Shown: piece by piece, positions 23,783 through 33,955 of the stretch
How positions within the stretch are numbered: position 1 is the first letter of the stretch
Layout: each line of letters starts with the position of its first letter
NCBI GenBank assembly: GCA_030015575.1
Contig: CM057339.1
Span: forward strand, 695,156,761 to 695,220,760
DNA length: 64,000 nt
Source: Agapanthus africanus
Taxonomy: Eukaryota > Streptophyta > Magnoliopsida > Asparagales > Amaryllidaceae
Direction of reading: 5' to 3'
Program-made: the position numbers and the translations under genes
The notes under the pieces: model-generated
Told to the model about the DNA's origin: nothing
Databases searched by the model: none
The model's input: the letters and a program-made list of their open reading frames with translations, nothing else

Positions 23783-24084
23783 AAACCGATATCGATGAGG
23801 ATAGATCATAGGAATGAATATAATACTGTGCAAGGAAATGTACATCCTAAGGCTTCTTAAGCGGAGTAGCATATCGTAAGTATACCGCGGAACATACACA
23901 CGGTACGTCACTCTACTTAAGTCACCTACTCCATCAACCAAGGTCAACTTATGCGACAAAAGTTCGGGTCTAATACCCCCTCGACCAAGTCTAAAATCGG
24001 TAAGGTCAAGCCTAAGTTCCGAATAAATATACGCCCTAGACTCCGCATAGTCAAACATAGACTCGAACCAAGGTTAAACCTAGC

Positions 24085-24096
24085 GCTCTGATACCA
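24085..24096 (-). other. LARD-C primer-binding site (initiator Met-tRNA type)
   Basis: The minus strand reads TGGTATCAGAGC, four bases from the LTR end at 24101. Confidence 0.9.
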
Positions 24097-25309
24097 ACTT
24101 TGTCACGACCCGAAATGGCATGTGACTGTCACTTGAATTATATGAAGTCTACAGGACCCCATCTAATTCAAGTAAGCCAAAATCCTAGAAATCTAAACCA
24201 TTTGAAAAGAGAGAGAAGGAAAAGTTTAGTTTTAAAGCAAGTAGTTTAACAACATAAGCCGAAGTATTGCATTTTTTAAAACCTCAAGTATTTTCTGAAA
24301 ATTTCGGCAGAGTTTCCTTTGTAAATACTGGCCCCAAAAGGGTACAACACATGAAATATATATAAATGATGAATAAAGGCATCCCCAAGCGGGAGCTAGC
24401 TCTTCGCCAATTGGCGGTCACAACCACGCAGCAATATAATATACAACGCAGAAGGGCGAGAATCAAAACTCAGAAGAAAACCAAAGGAAAACCATAATAA
24501 TACAACGCGCGACTCTAAGGTCGAAAGAATATACAACTGGTATTCTTAGTCTATCAATAATACAAGTCTGGTTGATGGAGTTTACTAGATACAACTGAAT
24601 GTAAATAAAATACGACGGTGGTCACGATGCGAGCAAACCCACCTACCAAAGCAATCACCCGGAAGGAAGCAGTATGCCAGCAAAGTCGCCAAGAAAACCT
24701 GTACGGCAAAACCTGCAAGAACTGTGGCACAACGGGGGTGAGTTGCCAACTCGTTAGTAGAAAACACGACCGAGCAGAAATCGCATCCTAGGTCATACGA
24801 TCATAATATCCTCAATAATTTAACCCTGAAATGATCTACACATAAGTGTAATACCAAGTGCTCGTGTCAGTGCCTCAAGTAGCAACATATCATATATATG
24901 ATGTATGAATGCATGAAAACAGAATACATCTAAATGAGAAAACTGTTTTCATAAATTAGTGAGATTTCTTTATATAAAAATCGAGGTATCATCAATGAAA
25001 TCAACATAAAATCCGTGTCAAGTTTCGACACAAAACATAAATCAAAATATCCAATATCTCGAGCTTCGACTATCCGGACTGGCCCATATCATATGATCTC
25101 AACACCTCAAAGTCTCAATATCTCGGGCTCCGACTATCCGGACTGGCCCCTGGGTTCCCGCTATCCGGACTGGCCCAAATCATCAAATCTCACGACTACA
25201 TCGGTATCCTCCGGATATCCACCGCGTCACAAATAACCGGTCGGTAGTGCTCCCCTGCCAGGCTCAACGCCATCATCTGCGACCATCATGCCCCGGGATA
25301 CCGCACCGG

Positions 25310-25396
25310 GTCCACCATGCACCCACAGACGGTTCTTCCTCCTCCTCGAATCGGTTGTATGATATCTCTCAAGAGCCGAGAAAATTCATGGTGGAC
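25310..25396. repeat. Long-range inverted repeat in LARD-C LTR
   Basis: GTCCACCATG (25310-25319) and CATGGTGGAC (25387-25396) are exact complements, as in TEK-A and LARD-B. In LARD-D only the first arm is recognisable, with one change (near 52291). Confidence 0.7.
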
Positions 25397-26555
25397 ATAT
25401 CTCACATCATATCATGAGAAAACCGTACTTTCTATTTTTAGAAATGATAATCAGTTTATAAAATCTTTGCGATTTCTCAAAATCCAGAAATCTCATGGAA
25501 ATCCGAAATTTCAAATCACGATGTAAATAAATAATGAATACCGGGATCCGGCAATCCGGACTGGCCTATAATATCGCATGGCAAGTGAATATATAAATAT
25601 GCATGCATGAGATATCACAGTAATAAATGCAATGTCTAAGCTATCCTATAAAAGCAAGCTCACTAGTACCTTGTCGAAACTATCAGCTAACAATTATACT
25701 AATGAAGTAGTATTTTCTAATGTGTACGTGACATGGAAATTACCGATGATAATGTGTGTGGGCCGGCAAGCAAGTGTACGTGGAGCATACGCATCATCGG
25801 TAATGGTGCTGGTGTCCTGACAGCAGGGTTTCATAACAACTACGATAACACATTTAAGCATGCAATGCGATGCGAATAGAAAGAATATACGGAATATGAA
25901 TTGTAAACGCAACAATAAAAGATATGCATTTCTATATACGAGTCATACAGTTTTTAGGCTATTGAAATAACACGAATCGTGGTTTTTAGAAAATAGGGCA
26001 TGTCTTTAAAATACCCATGATTCGTCAGTTTTGAAAATAAGTATGACTCGAGCCCAGTCTAATATCTAACAAGTAACTACAGGACAAAGCTAAGAGACTA
26101 ATCAAAGGGTTAGGAAAATCACCTAAGTCTGAGTCGATATCTGTATATAGTAGTCGGTGATCCCGCCTCAATAGCGTCACATACGATAAAATATATAATA
26201 CGACATCCTCGAATCATGAGTGCGGATCTATCATCATAATTATATCTCGTACGGTAAATCCATCGTACGACATCCTAAAATCGGGGTATGGGCCGCCTAT
26301 CACATATACCTCAACGTCCATATGGTATCATTATCATAATATCATGAACAGGGTATTGATCTAAGTCTAGTACATAACGATACCATCAATATATATCCGC
26401 GTGTGTATGAAAACACATCGCCCATCAATCCGCTAATATAATATGTCGTATCTCATAAGACGACCCAATCATATCACCGATCTCACGGCATCCTGCCCAA
26501 ACACATCGACTCGTCTCCAAATATCATATACTATCCTCATCATTCGTGTATATGT

Positions 26556-26575
26556 ATACACACACACACATACTC

Positions 26576-26634
<59 letters not shown>
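26556..26634. repeat. CA/TA microsatellite in LARD-C 5' LTR
   Basis: A run of ACs followed by a long TA run. It corresponds to the microsatellite at 19376-19484. Confidence 0.9.
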
Positions 26635-26635
<1 letters not shown>

Positions 26636-28382
26636 GCACAAGAAAATAAATGTATGCGTGTGTGTGTGCGTGTATGTAAACCTTATTCTAAGGTTCGCGA
26701 CTAAGAAAATAACTAACGACACTATCATCCAATTATACTAAACTTAACCCATGATCTACTAAAACCTTTCTTGATAATCATAGTCTCACAATACACATAA
26801 TATATATATATATAAACGTATCTTATAATACGCTACGAAAACTGCGGGGGTGCTATACGCCATCTACCCGACATCCCCCGTAGATATATATCTACTCACC
26901 TTGATCCTTGCTTGCCGAAGTCGACGTCGCCATGCTCGTCGTTATCGTCCGAAGTCCACGCGAGGGTACCTACATATCACATTTATCGTATTGTATCAAA
27001 ACTTCCAATTTAGACCCAAAACGATACGCAAGGTGCCTATAGGTTAGAACATATAGCCTACTCATGCAATTCAACCCAATAACACCCGATATCGACGTAT
27101 AAACGTCAAGTGACTGATATAAAACTAAAACATCAAGTCATTAAAACCACAAAACATTAAGCAGCAACTTAGAAAACTGGTCCCAGATTTTGGTTCTGGT
27201 AAAATTGGGATAAGCAAACAATACTGGGGTGTAGTACAGGGGACATATGTGCTAGAGAAGAAACCTGGACCCCTAAATCCACAACGTGGCCAGCCACAAT
27301 GGCTAAAAATCTGGCTAGCTTGGTTGGTTAGGCTTGGAATGGGTTCGTTTTCACAGGGTGGCCTCGTAGTGGTCCATCTAGGTTAATGGTGTTGTTTGTT
27401 TTTCCAGTAAATCTCCAGAGTCACTCCAGATTCCCTGTAGTCCCCAATATCATCACAATACTGACATTGAACATCTACTTCAAGTTTTGGGCTTAAGCTC
27501 TGTTTAATCTGGGTTTTTAGCACTATGGGGGTTTTGTAGTCACTAAAATACTCGCATGCATCATCACAACTCAAAATTCCTCAAAACCTCACATAGGAAT
27601 TTTCAAAGTTCACTAAACCATTCTAAATGGATTCTAAACTAGTCTAGAGGCTATAGAAATTGAAGTGCTACACTAAATATGAAAGAATTACCTCATTTGG
27701 CAACTCAAGAATTTTATTGAGTTGCCCCAAGTGCTTAAAATCGGATTTTTCTTGATCTCCCATGCTTATGGTGAGCTTGTGCATATTTTTAGCGAAAAGA
27801 ATGTGATGTTTTGATGCATATTTGAGGTTGTTGTGTGGTGTAGGAGGTGGTGGAAGAAGAGGGAAGCCATGGTGAGGGAAATGAGAAGAAGAAATGATAA
27901 TGATGATGGAGGAAAACACAATGAGCCAAGGTCAAAAGAACCCCTTACCTCTCTCTCTCTCTCTTCTCTCTCTTGCCCATACTCTTTTGTTTATTCCATT
28001 TTCTTTTCTTCTCTATTCTATCATTTCTTACAAAATACAAAACCAAGTGATAAAAATAAAGCAAGCATGGTTTTCAAAACAAAGGAAATGTAACAAGTCG
28101 TGTAGCATGACACGGTGCATGTCATATGCAAAAATCAAGCTTAATGCACGATTAGTGATAATTAATCGCGATTAGCATAAAAAATAGAATATAATTAATT
28201 ATATAAAAAAATCTATGAATGCTCCAATCTTATAATCTCTTCAAATTCAATAATTAACATAATTTCCAAATATTTCCCAATTTATCGGTATATAATTATA
28301 CCGCATCATTAAATATTCATAATATTTATATTTAATTATATAAATTTCCAAAAATAATATTTTATTTTTCTGAAATGTTACA

Positions 28383-28699
28383 TTGAACTTCCGGAACTCC
28401 TCAACATGTTAAGGAGTGCTGAGAGCACCCTGAAAAAATCCAGGGATGCACCCGCTCTGCTTGTTGGTGGAGCTTCCTCGAAAACCAAAGGAAAGAAGAA
28501 GAAGGCCTCCATCAAGTCGAGAGGCGGTATTAGTAAGGTGGAAGCAAAGGGCAAGACAAAAGTGGTGGGGCCAACATTAGGGAAGGAAGAATGCTTCTAC
28601 TGTCATAAAAGGGGCCATTGGAAGAAAGATTGCAGGGATTGGAGAGCCAAGAACCAGGACCAGCAGCAAGTTGTGGCTTCGTCTTCAGGTGTGTTGTAG
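28383..28699 (+). pseudogene. ANG2 gag C-terminal fragment with zinc knuckle
   Basis: The frame reads ELPELLNMLRSAESTLKKS, then a Lys-rich linker and the zinc knuckle CFYCHKRGHWKKDC (CX2CX4HX4C), which binds element RNA in the particle. It corresponds to the second half of the ANG4 gag (43940-44230). The N-terminal half is missing because LARD-C is inserted there. Confidence 0.85.
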
Positions 28700-31600
28700 T
28701 TGAAAACTGTCTGTCAATCAACTCTACTTCCTGGGTATTGGATACCGGATCAGGATCTCATATCTGTAATTCTTTGCAGGCACTGAGAAGCCGAAGAGTT
28801 CAGAAGACCGGTGATATGACCCTCAGGGTTGCTAACGGAGCGAGCGTGGATGCTGTGTCCGTTGGGGAATATCACCTAGCATTGACGAGTGGACATATTT
28901 TGGTTTTGCGCAACTGTTTTTATGTACTTAGTTTGACTTGTAATATTATTTCTGTATCTTTGTTACAAAAAGAAGGTTATGATTTTACATTTGTAAACGA
29001 TGTTGTAAACATCCACCTTAATCATGGTCTGATTGGGTCGGGTACACTAAACAACGGTATATACGTATTAAACCAACTATAAGTTTTCAATGTCCATAAC
29101 ATACATAAAAGAAATACTCCAGAATTAAATCAAGCTTTCTTATGGCATTGTAGACTGGGTCACATCAACGAAAAAAGGTTGACCAAATTACATAAAGAAG
29201 GATATTTGGATCTGTTCGAATATCAATCTTATGCAACTTGTCAATCATGTCTCCAAGGAAAGATGACAAAAACTCCATTCACTGGACACGGAGTAAGAGA
29301 GAGTGAGCTCTTGGGACTCATACACAGTGTCATATGTGGTCCAATGTCTACACATGCAATAAGTGGTTATTCCTATTTCATTACTTTTACGGATTATTTC
29401 TCTAGGTATGGACATGTCTTCTTGATGAAACATAAATCCGAGGCCTTTGAGAAATTCCAAGAATAGAAGAATGAAGTGGAAAAAAACCCGGCAAAAGTAT
29501 CAAATACTACGATCTGATCGAGGTGGTGAATACTTGAGTGTCGAGTTCCTAGATTACCTAAAAGAGAATGGACTTCTCTCACAGCTTACTCCTCCATACA
29601 CACCACAACACAACGGTGTATCGGAAAGACGGAACCGAACCTTATTAGATATGGTACGTTATAAGATGAGGAATACTGAGTTACCGCGATCATTCTGGGG
29701 CTATGCACGAGAATCAGCTGCATATCTTTTGAACAAGGTTCCTACCAAGACTGTGCCTACCACACCATATCAGATGTGGAGTGGGAAGAAACCCTATCTT
29801 CAGTATCTGAAGATATGGAGATGTCCAGCTTTTGTCAAAAAGCAGCATGCAGACAAACTCGAGGCACGCTCAGTACTGTGTAAGTTTGTGGGATGCCTAA
29901 AGAACTCCAGGGGCTATCTTTTCTATTACACAGAGGAACAAAAGGTTTTTGTTTCTCGTCATGCCTACTTTTTGGAACATCAATTTTTAGAAAAAGAAAC
30001 TAGTGGGAGCGCAATCGAACTGGATGAAATTCCAGAACCACAAGCTATTACTGAGAGCTTGGTGGAACCAGAAGTTTCAAAAGAACATGACATTCCCGCG
30101 CCACTCCGCAGAAGTAGTGAGCTGTCTCATCCGCCTGAGAGATACTATGGTTTTCTCGTAGACGGGGATAGAGAGGATTGCATCATTGATAATGATGAGC
30201 CAACTAACTTCCAGCAAGCCATTCAGACCACAGACTCGGTAAAATGGCTGGATGCAATGCAGACCGAGATGGAGTTTATGTACATGAAAAAATTGTGGAC
30301 TTTGGACACTGTTCCAGAAGGGGTAAAACCCGTAGGCTACAAATGGATCTTCAGAAAGAAGATTGGTATAGATGGACAGGTTGAAACCTATAAGGCTAGA
30401 CTTGTTGCAAAAGGATTTCGTCAAAGACCTGGTTTGGACTATGATGAAACCTTTTCTCCAGTGGCTATGCTCAAATCCATTCGGGTCCTTTTTGCCATTG
30501 CTGCCTTCCATGATTATGAGATTTGGCAGATGGACGTAAAGACCGCTTTTCTAAATGGACATTTGGAAGAGTGCGTCTATATGGACCAGCCAGAGGGTTT
30601 CATTCAGAGTGGGAGCAGCGGGAAAGTGTGCAAGTTGCTTAAGTCCATTTATGGACTAAAGCAGGCATCGCGGAGTTGGAACATCTGTTTTGATGAAACG
30701 GTCAAAGAATTTGACTTTATCAAAAATCCAGACGAGCCATGCATTTATAGTAAGATTGTAGCAAGGACTGTAGTATTCCTCGTCTTTTACGTGGATGGCA
30801 TTCTCTTGATAGGAAATGACATTCCTATTCTACAATCTGTCAAAGGATTCTTATCACAAAGGTTCTCCATGAAAGACCTGGGTGATGCCTCTTACATTCT
30901 GGAGATCCAGATCTATCGTGATAGATCTAAGAGTATGTTGGGACTTTCACAGTCCAGGTACATCGACACCATACTGAAAAGATTCAGTATGGAAGATTCT
31001 AAGCGCGGTAATTTGCCGGCTTGTCACGGAATCACCCTCTCTAAAGAGATATCTCCCAAGACTGATTTGGAAAGGGATCGCATGTCTATTATACCCTACA
31101 CTTCTGTGGTAGGCTCTATAATGTATGCGATGTTGTGTACCAGACCAGATGTATCTTACGCACTGAGCGTGGTAAGCCTATTTCAGTCGAACCCTGGGGA
31201 GAAGCACTAGATAGCAGTAAAGAACATTCTCAAGTACCTGAGAAGGACTAATGAAATGTTCTTGGTGTATGGCGGAAAAGACCTCCAGATCGAGGCCTTT
31301 GCTTATTCCAGCTTCCAGAGTGACAAGGATGACTCCAAGTCCATGTCGGGTTATGTCTTTACTCTCAATGGAGGGGGGTATGTTGGAAGAGTTCCAAGAA
31401 AGACACCATTGCTGACTCGACAATGGAAGAGGAGTATATCGCAGCTTCTGATGCCGCAAAAGAAGCAGTCTGGATGAGGAAGTTCTTAACAGAACATCAA
31501 GTGGTTCCGTCCATTGTTGATCCAATACCTCTGTATTGTGACAACAACGGGGCTATTGCTTTAGAAAAGGAACCCAGGTCCCATCAGAAGTCCAGACACA

Positions 31601-31776
31601 TCTTGATGCGGTATCACCTGATCAGGGAGATCATAGATCACCGGGAGAACGTGGTGCGGAGAGTTTCTACAGAGGACAACACTGCAAATCTATTCACAAA
31701 GGCCATCTCTCAGACACAGTTCGAGAAGTTATTCGAGATGATAGGTCTGCGATATGCCAGCACATGGCCTTAGTGC
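28700..31776 (+). pseudogene. ANG2 pol region (protease, integrase, RT, RNase H), broken
   Basis: In order: protease signature WVLDTGSGSHIC near 28733; the integrase zinc-binding and core region about 29140-29990 (FTDYFSRYGHVFLMKH; QHNGVSERRNRTLLD); reverse transcriptase about 30230-30990 (FLNGHLEECVYMDQPEGF; the YVDG segment stands where most copies have YVDD); and RNase H about 31250-31773. The domain order protease-integrase-RT-RNase H identifies Ty1/copia. The longest open stretch covers 29447-31210. There are several breaks, so no full polyprotein is expected. Confidence 0.85.
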
Positions 31777-31787
31777 AAGTGGGAGGT

Positions 31788-32533
31788 TGTTAGTGTAATA
31801 TGCCCTAGAGGCCATTATTGTATAGTACTAGTTTGTATATTATATTTTGGAAGCTTGGGATACACGGATTTATAACAGTCTTGCTCAATATGGCAGTATG
31901 CTACTTGGTTTGTATTTATCTAAATATATGTATATGTTTCTTTTAACGTATCGCTAATACATATTGATAGAGCCCTTAGGATCTTTGCTTGACTACCAGC
32001 GTTGTGATGGCAGTCACACTAATGGGGGATGGGTAGTCTATAAGCACATCCTTATAGATGTCCCTAGTCAAAGGATTATCGAGACAGAGCATCGATACTC
32101 TAGAGTAGACTAGTGTATACGCTTCTCATCCCAGCAGAGGAGATGGTATGTCCCACAACCATCAGTACGTCGTACTGGAGATAGTATGCAGGTGCTCATT
32201 GGGTTATGCGTTACACTGGACGGACTCATGGGGTACTGCTGTTTGGTACTATACCTATCTTCAGGTAGCAGTTCCCATGTGACATGAGTACAGCTTAGTC
32301 CGTTGACTTGACACTGTTACTTCGCCTCAAGTGTGCTCCTATTGTTCATAGATTGCTACCCCACCACGGCTCTATTGAGTCGTGCAAACAGGTAGTAGTT
32401 GGGTGCAGTCCTGAAGCACTTGGATGCAGTGGCGGTTAGATAGGATTCGTCTCTCCCAGTATTAGGGGTTGATGTCGCGCTGTGTTCGGAAAGCCATTAC
32501 ACAAAGTCCTTGGCCAGGGCAAGCGAAATTTAC
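31788..32533 (+). repeat. ANG2 3' LTR, first 746 bases
   Basis: It begins TGTTAGTGTAATATGCCC just after the polypurine tract. It matches the ANG4 LTR 47364-48110 closely, then stops in mid-LTR at 32533, where an unrelated sequence starting TGTAACAACCCC follows. The adjoining 'tttac' is a candidate target duplication. Confidence 0.85.
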
Positions 32534-32640
32534 TGTAACAACCCCAAAATTTCTGTACGATTTTTTTTCAAAAAATACAGAAAGGGTTACTAAGCCTGAG
32601 CACAAGTTATAAAATTGATTTGCTTTTAAAGAGCAAGAAA

Positions 32641-32714
32641 GAGTTTGTAGCTCATTGGTAAAACCTTGCACTGCTGAACCAAAGCACCGGAGTTCAAATC
32701 CCATCAGCCACATT
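32641..32714 (+). other. tRNA-like sequence with pol III boxes
   Basis: TAGCTCATTGG (32648-32658) resembles an A box and GAGTTCAAATCC (32690-32701) a B box, about 32 bases apart as in a tRNA gene. The acceptor and T stems do not pair well, so this is not a functional tRNA gene. It may be a tRNA relic or the head of a SINE sitting in the LTR. Confidence 0.35.
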
Positions 32715-33076
32715 AATTTTTTATTAGTTTTCTTTTAATCTTTTTAGAAGCCCAAGAGTCTACACGTGCATAACTTGTAAAAGACCAAGAGTCACATAAA
32801 ACAAACGATTTCAGAAGGTAAACCAACAGGCAAGGGACACTTGGCGCCAAGACGGAGGCCGACTTGCCCCAACTCGGCCGACAGGGTGCTTGGATCGGCC
32901 GGCACCGCCAGCCGACTCAGTCCCAAATCCGATTTTCCTTTTTGTAAACCGTGCCTCTTTGTCGCCCCATAACCCCTGTACTGTTTAAAAACCCTGCACA
33001 TTAACAGAGCCATTCAAAACCTCAATTAATCCAATTTTTTAATACATCTTTTCATATCCCTAAACCCTAGTTTTCC

Positions 33077-33084
33077 TATAAATA
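33077..33084 (+). promoter_or_regulatory. TATA box in the 32534-35408 LTR unit
   Basis: TATAAATA in the context 'cctataaataccc', followed by a C-rich start region. It lies about 540 bases from the presumed LTR start, a usual place for an LTR promoter. Confidence 0.55.
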
Positions 33085-33916
33085 CCCATTCAATTTTTCA
33101 CACCCTTCACACTGAAATTCCTGTCCAAACTCTCAAGAAAATTCCATAGTCTTTTTGTATGCAAGTGGAGTTAGCAAAGGGCGAAGCTCCGGAGAACATC
33201 CGACAACGTTCCGAAGAGATTCCAGCGACGAAACGACGCACCGGCACCTCCTACTTCTTCATTTTCCTATTCTCTACACTAAAAACCCATAAGTCCCAAT
33301 TTATGTTATCTTCTATATTCTAAACAATATTCAAAACTAAAATCCGACGGAAGCGGAGTTAATCCGACTTCCTATTCGGTTTTTCTTTAAAAATTATATT
33401 TTTCTTAAGAACAATAATACCAAACTCTCCCATCATGATCATTAAACATTAACAAAACATCTTGACAAGTTTCATATCAAAAGAATTTATATTTCAATTT
33501 TTATAGCACTTTTACAGAAAAATACCATATAGTTTAGTTTCGACATAAAATATCATTACCCTTGCTATAACTTTAGATAGTTCACGAGGTAATGACCTAC
33601 CTCTTCACAACACTCATATGTAACATAGCAAGATGATATTGGGAAACATAGATTTGGGAAAATACGGTTTTACAAAAAAACTACCTCAAACTTATAAACA
33701 CCTTTTTCTACAAGATTATGTATTTTAAACAAATCTTTGCAATGCGCTGGTACAACCCATTTGGGAACCCGTTCGGGATAGTGCGGATTATCACACATCC
33801 TCGGGCTTAGTAGTGCGAGATGCAGACCTCCGTAAGGAGCATACGAACTCGCGAGATTTAAAAATACAAATATCTTAAGAAAATGAGATTTTTAGAAAAA
33901 TAATAAATTAAATTAT

Positions 33917-33955
33917 TATTATATATATATATATATGTATGTATGTATGTATGTA
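33917..33955. repeat. TA and GTAT microsatellite
   Basis: A TA run followed by five GTAT units. Confidence 0.9.

Larger units (their letters stand above)
21255..24084 (-). other. LARD-C interior (mostly non-coding)
   Basis: The segment from the polypurine tract (plus-strand 'tcttcaccccctta', 21256-21269) to the primer site. Sub-parts in plus-strand order: a conserved block next to the tract with 'ttcggtccccgaattt' (21280-21340); a degenerate GTGCA-rich repeat zone (about 21920-22460); an ORF-bearing zone (22602-23102); a conserved zone to 23640; the gag vestige (23708-23782); and the leader. The whole series recurs in LARD-D from 55119. No polymerase, integrase or protease motif was found on either strand. 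Confidence 0.7.
19218..28382 (-). mobile_element. LARD-C: non-autonomous Tekay-LTR element, most complete copy
   Basis: On the minus strand: 5' LTR 28382-24101, primer site, 2.85 kb interior (24100-21255), polypurine tract next to 21255 and 3' LTR 21254-19218. The 3' LTR is cut at 19218 by LARD-B, so about half is in view. The interior has no gag beyond a vestige and no pol motif. LTRs of about 4.3 kb around a mostly non-coding interior fit the LARD class. In a 115-base sample the two LTRs differ at about six places, so the insertion is not recent (perhaps around two million years at a grass-like rate, which is an assumption). It is inserted in ANG2 gag at 28382/28383; 'ttgaa' is the candidate target duplication. 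Confidence 0.8.
24101..28382 (-). repeat. LARD-C 5' LTR (4.28 kb)
   Basis: It runs from TGTCACGACCC (24101) to TGTTACA (28382), with ANG2 gag sequence following at once. It contains short repeats with 'ctatccggactggccc' (25069-25170 and again near 25550), the GTCCACCATG/CATGGTGGAC pair (25310-25319 and 25387-25396), a microsatellite (26556-26634), the GTAGATAT/ATATCTAC palindrome (26880-26895) and the AGGTT palindrome (27037-27056). Confidence 0.85.
28383..32533 (+). mobile_element. ANG2: Angela/BARE-type Ty1/copia element, 3' part
   Basis: The end of gag, protease, integrase, reverse transcriptase and RNase H are followed by a polypurine tract (about 31780-31786) and the first 746 bases of the 3' LTR. 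LARD-C cut it in gag on the left, and another LTR unit cut its 3' LTR on the right. The coding part has about five breaks, so it is dead, but long stretches remain readable. It is the oldest member of the left-hand nest. Confidence 0.85.

Noticed and set aside
30077-30511. Minus-strand frame of 144 codons within ANG2 (and similar at 45655-46089 and 62496-62714)
   Set aside because: It is an antisense shadow of the reverse-transcriptase region; the conserved protein motifs are all on the element strand.
32641-32714. Functional tRNA gene
   Set aside because: The box spacing fits, but acceptor and T stems do not pair and no clear anticodon stem is present.
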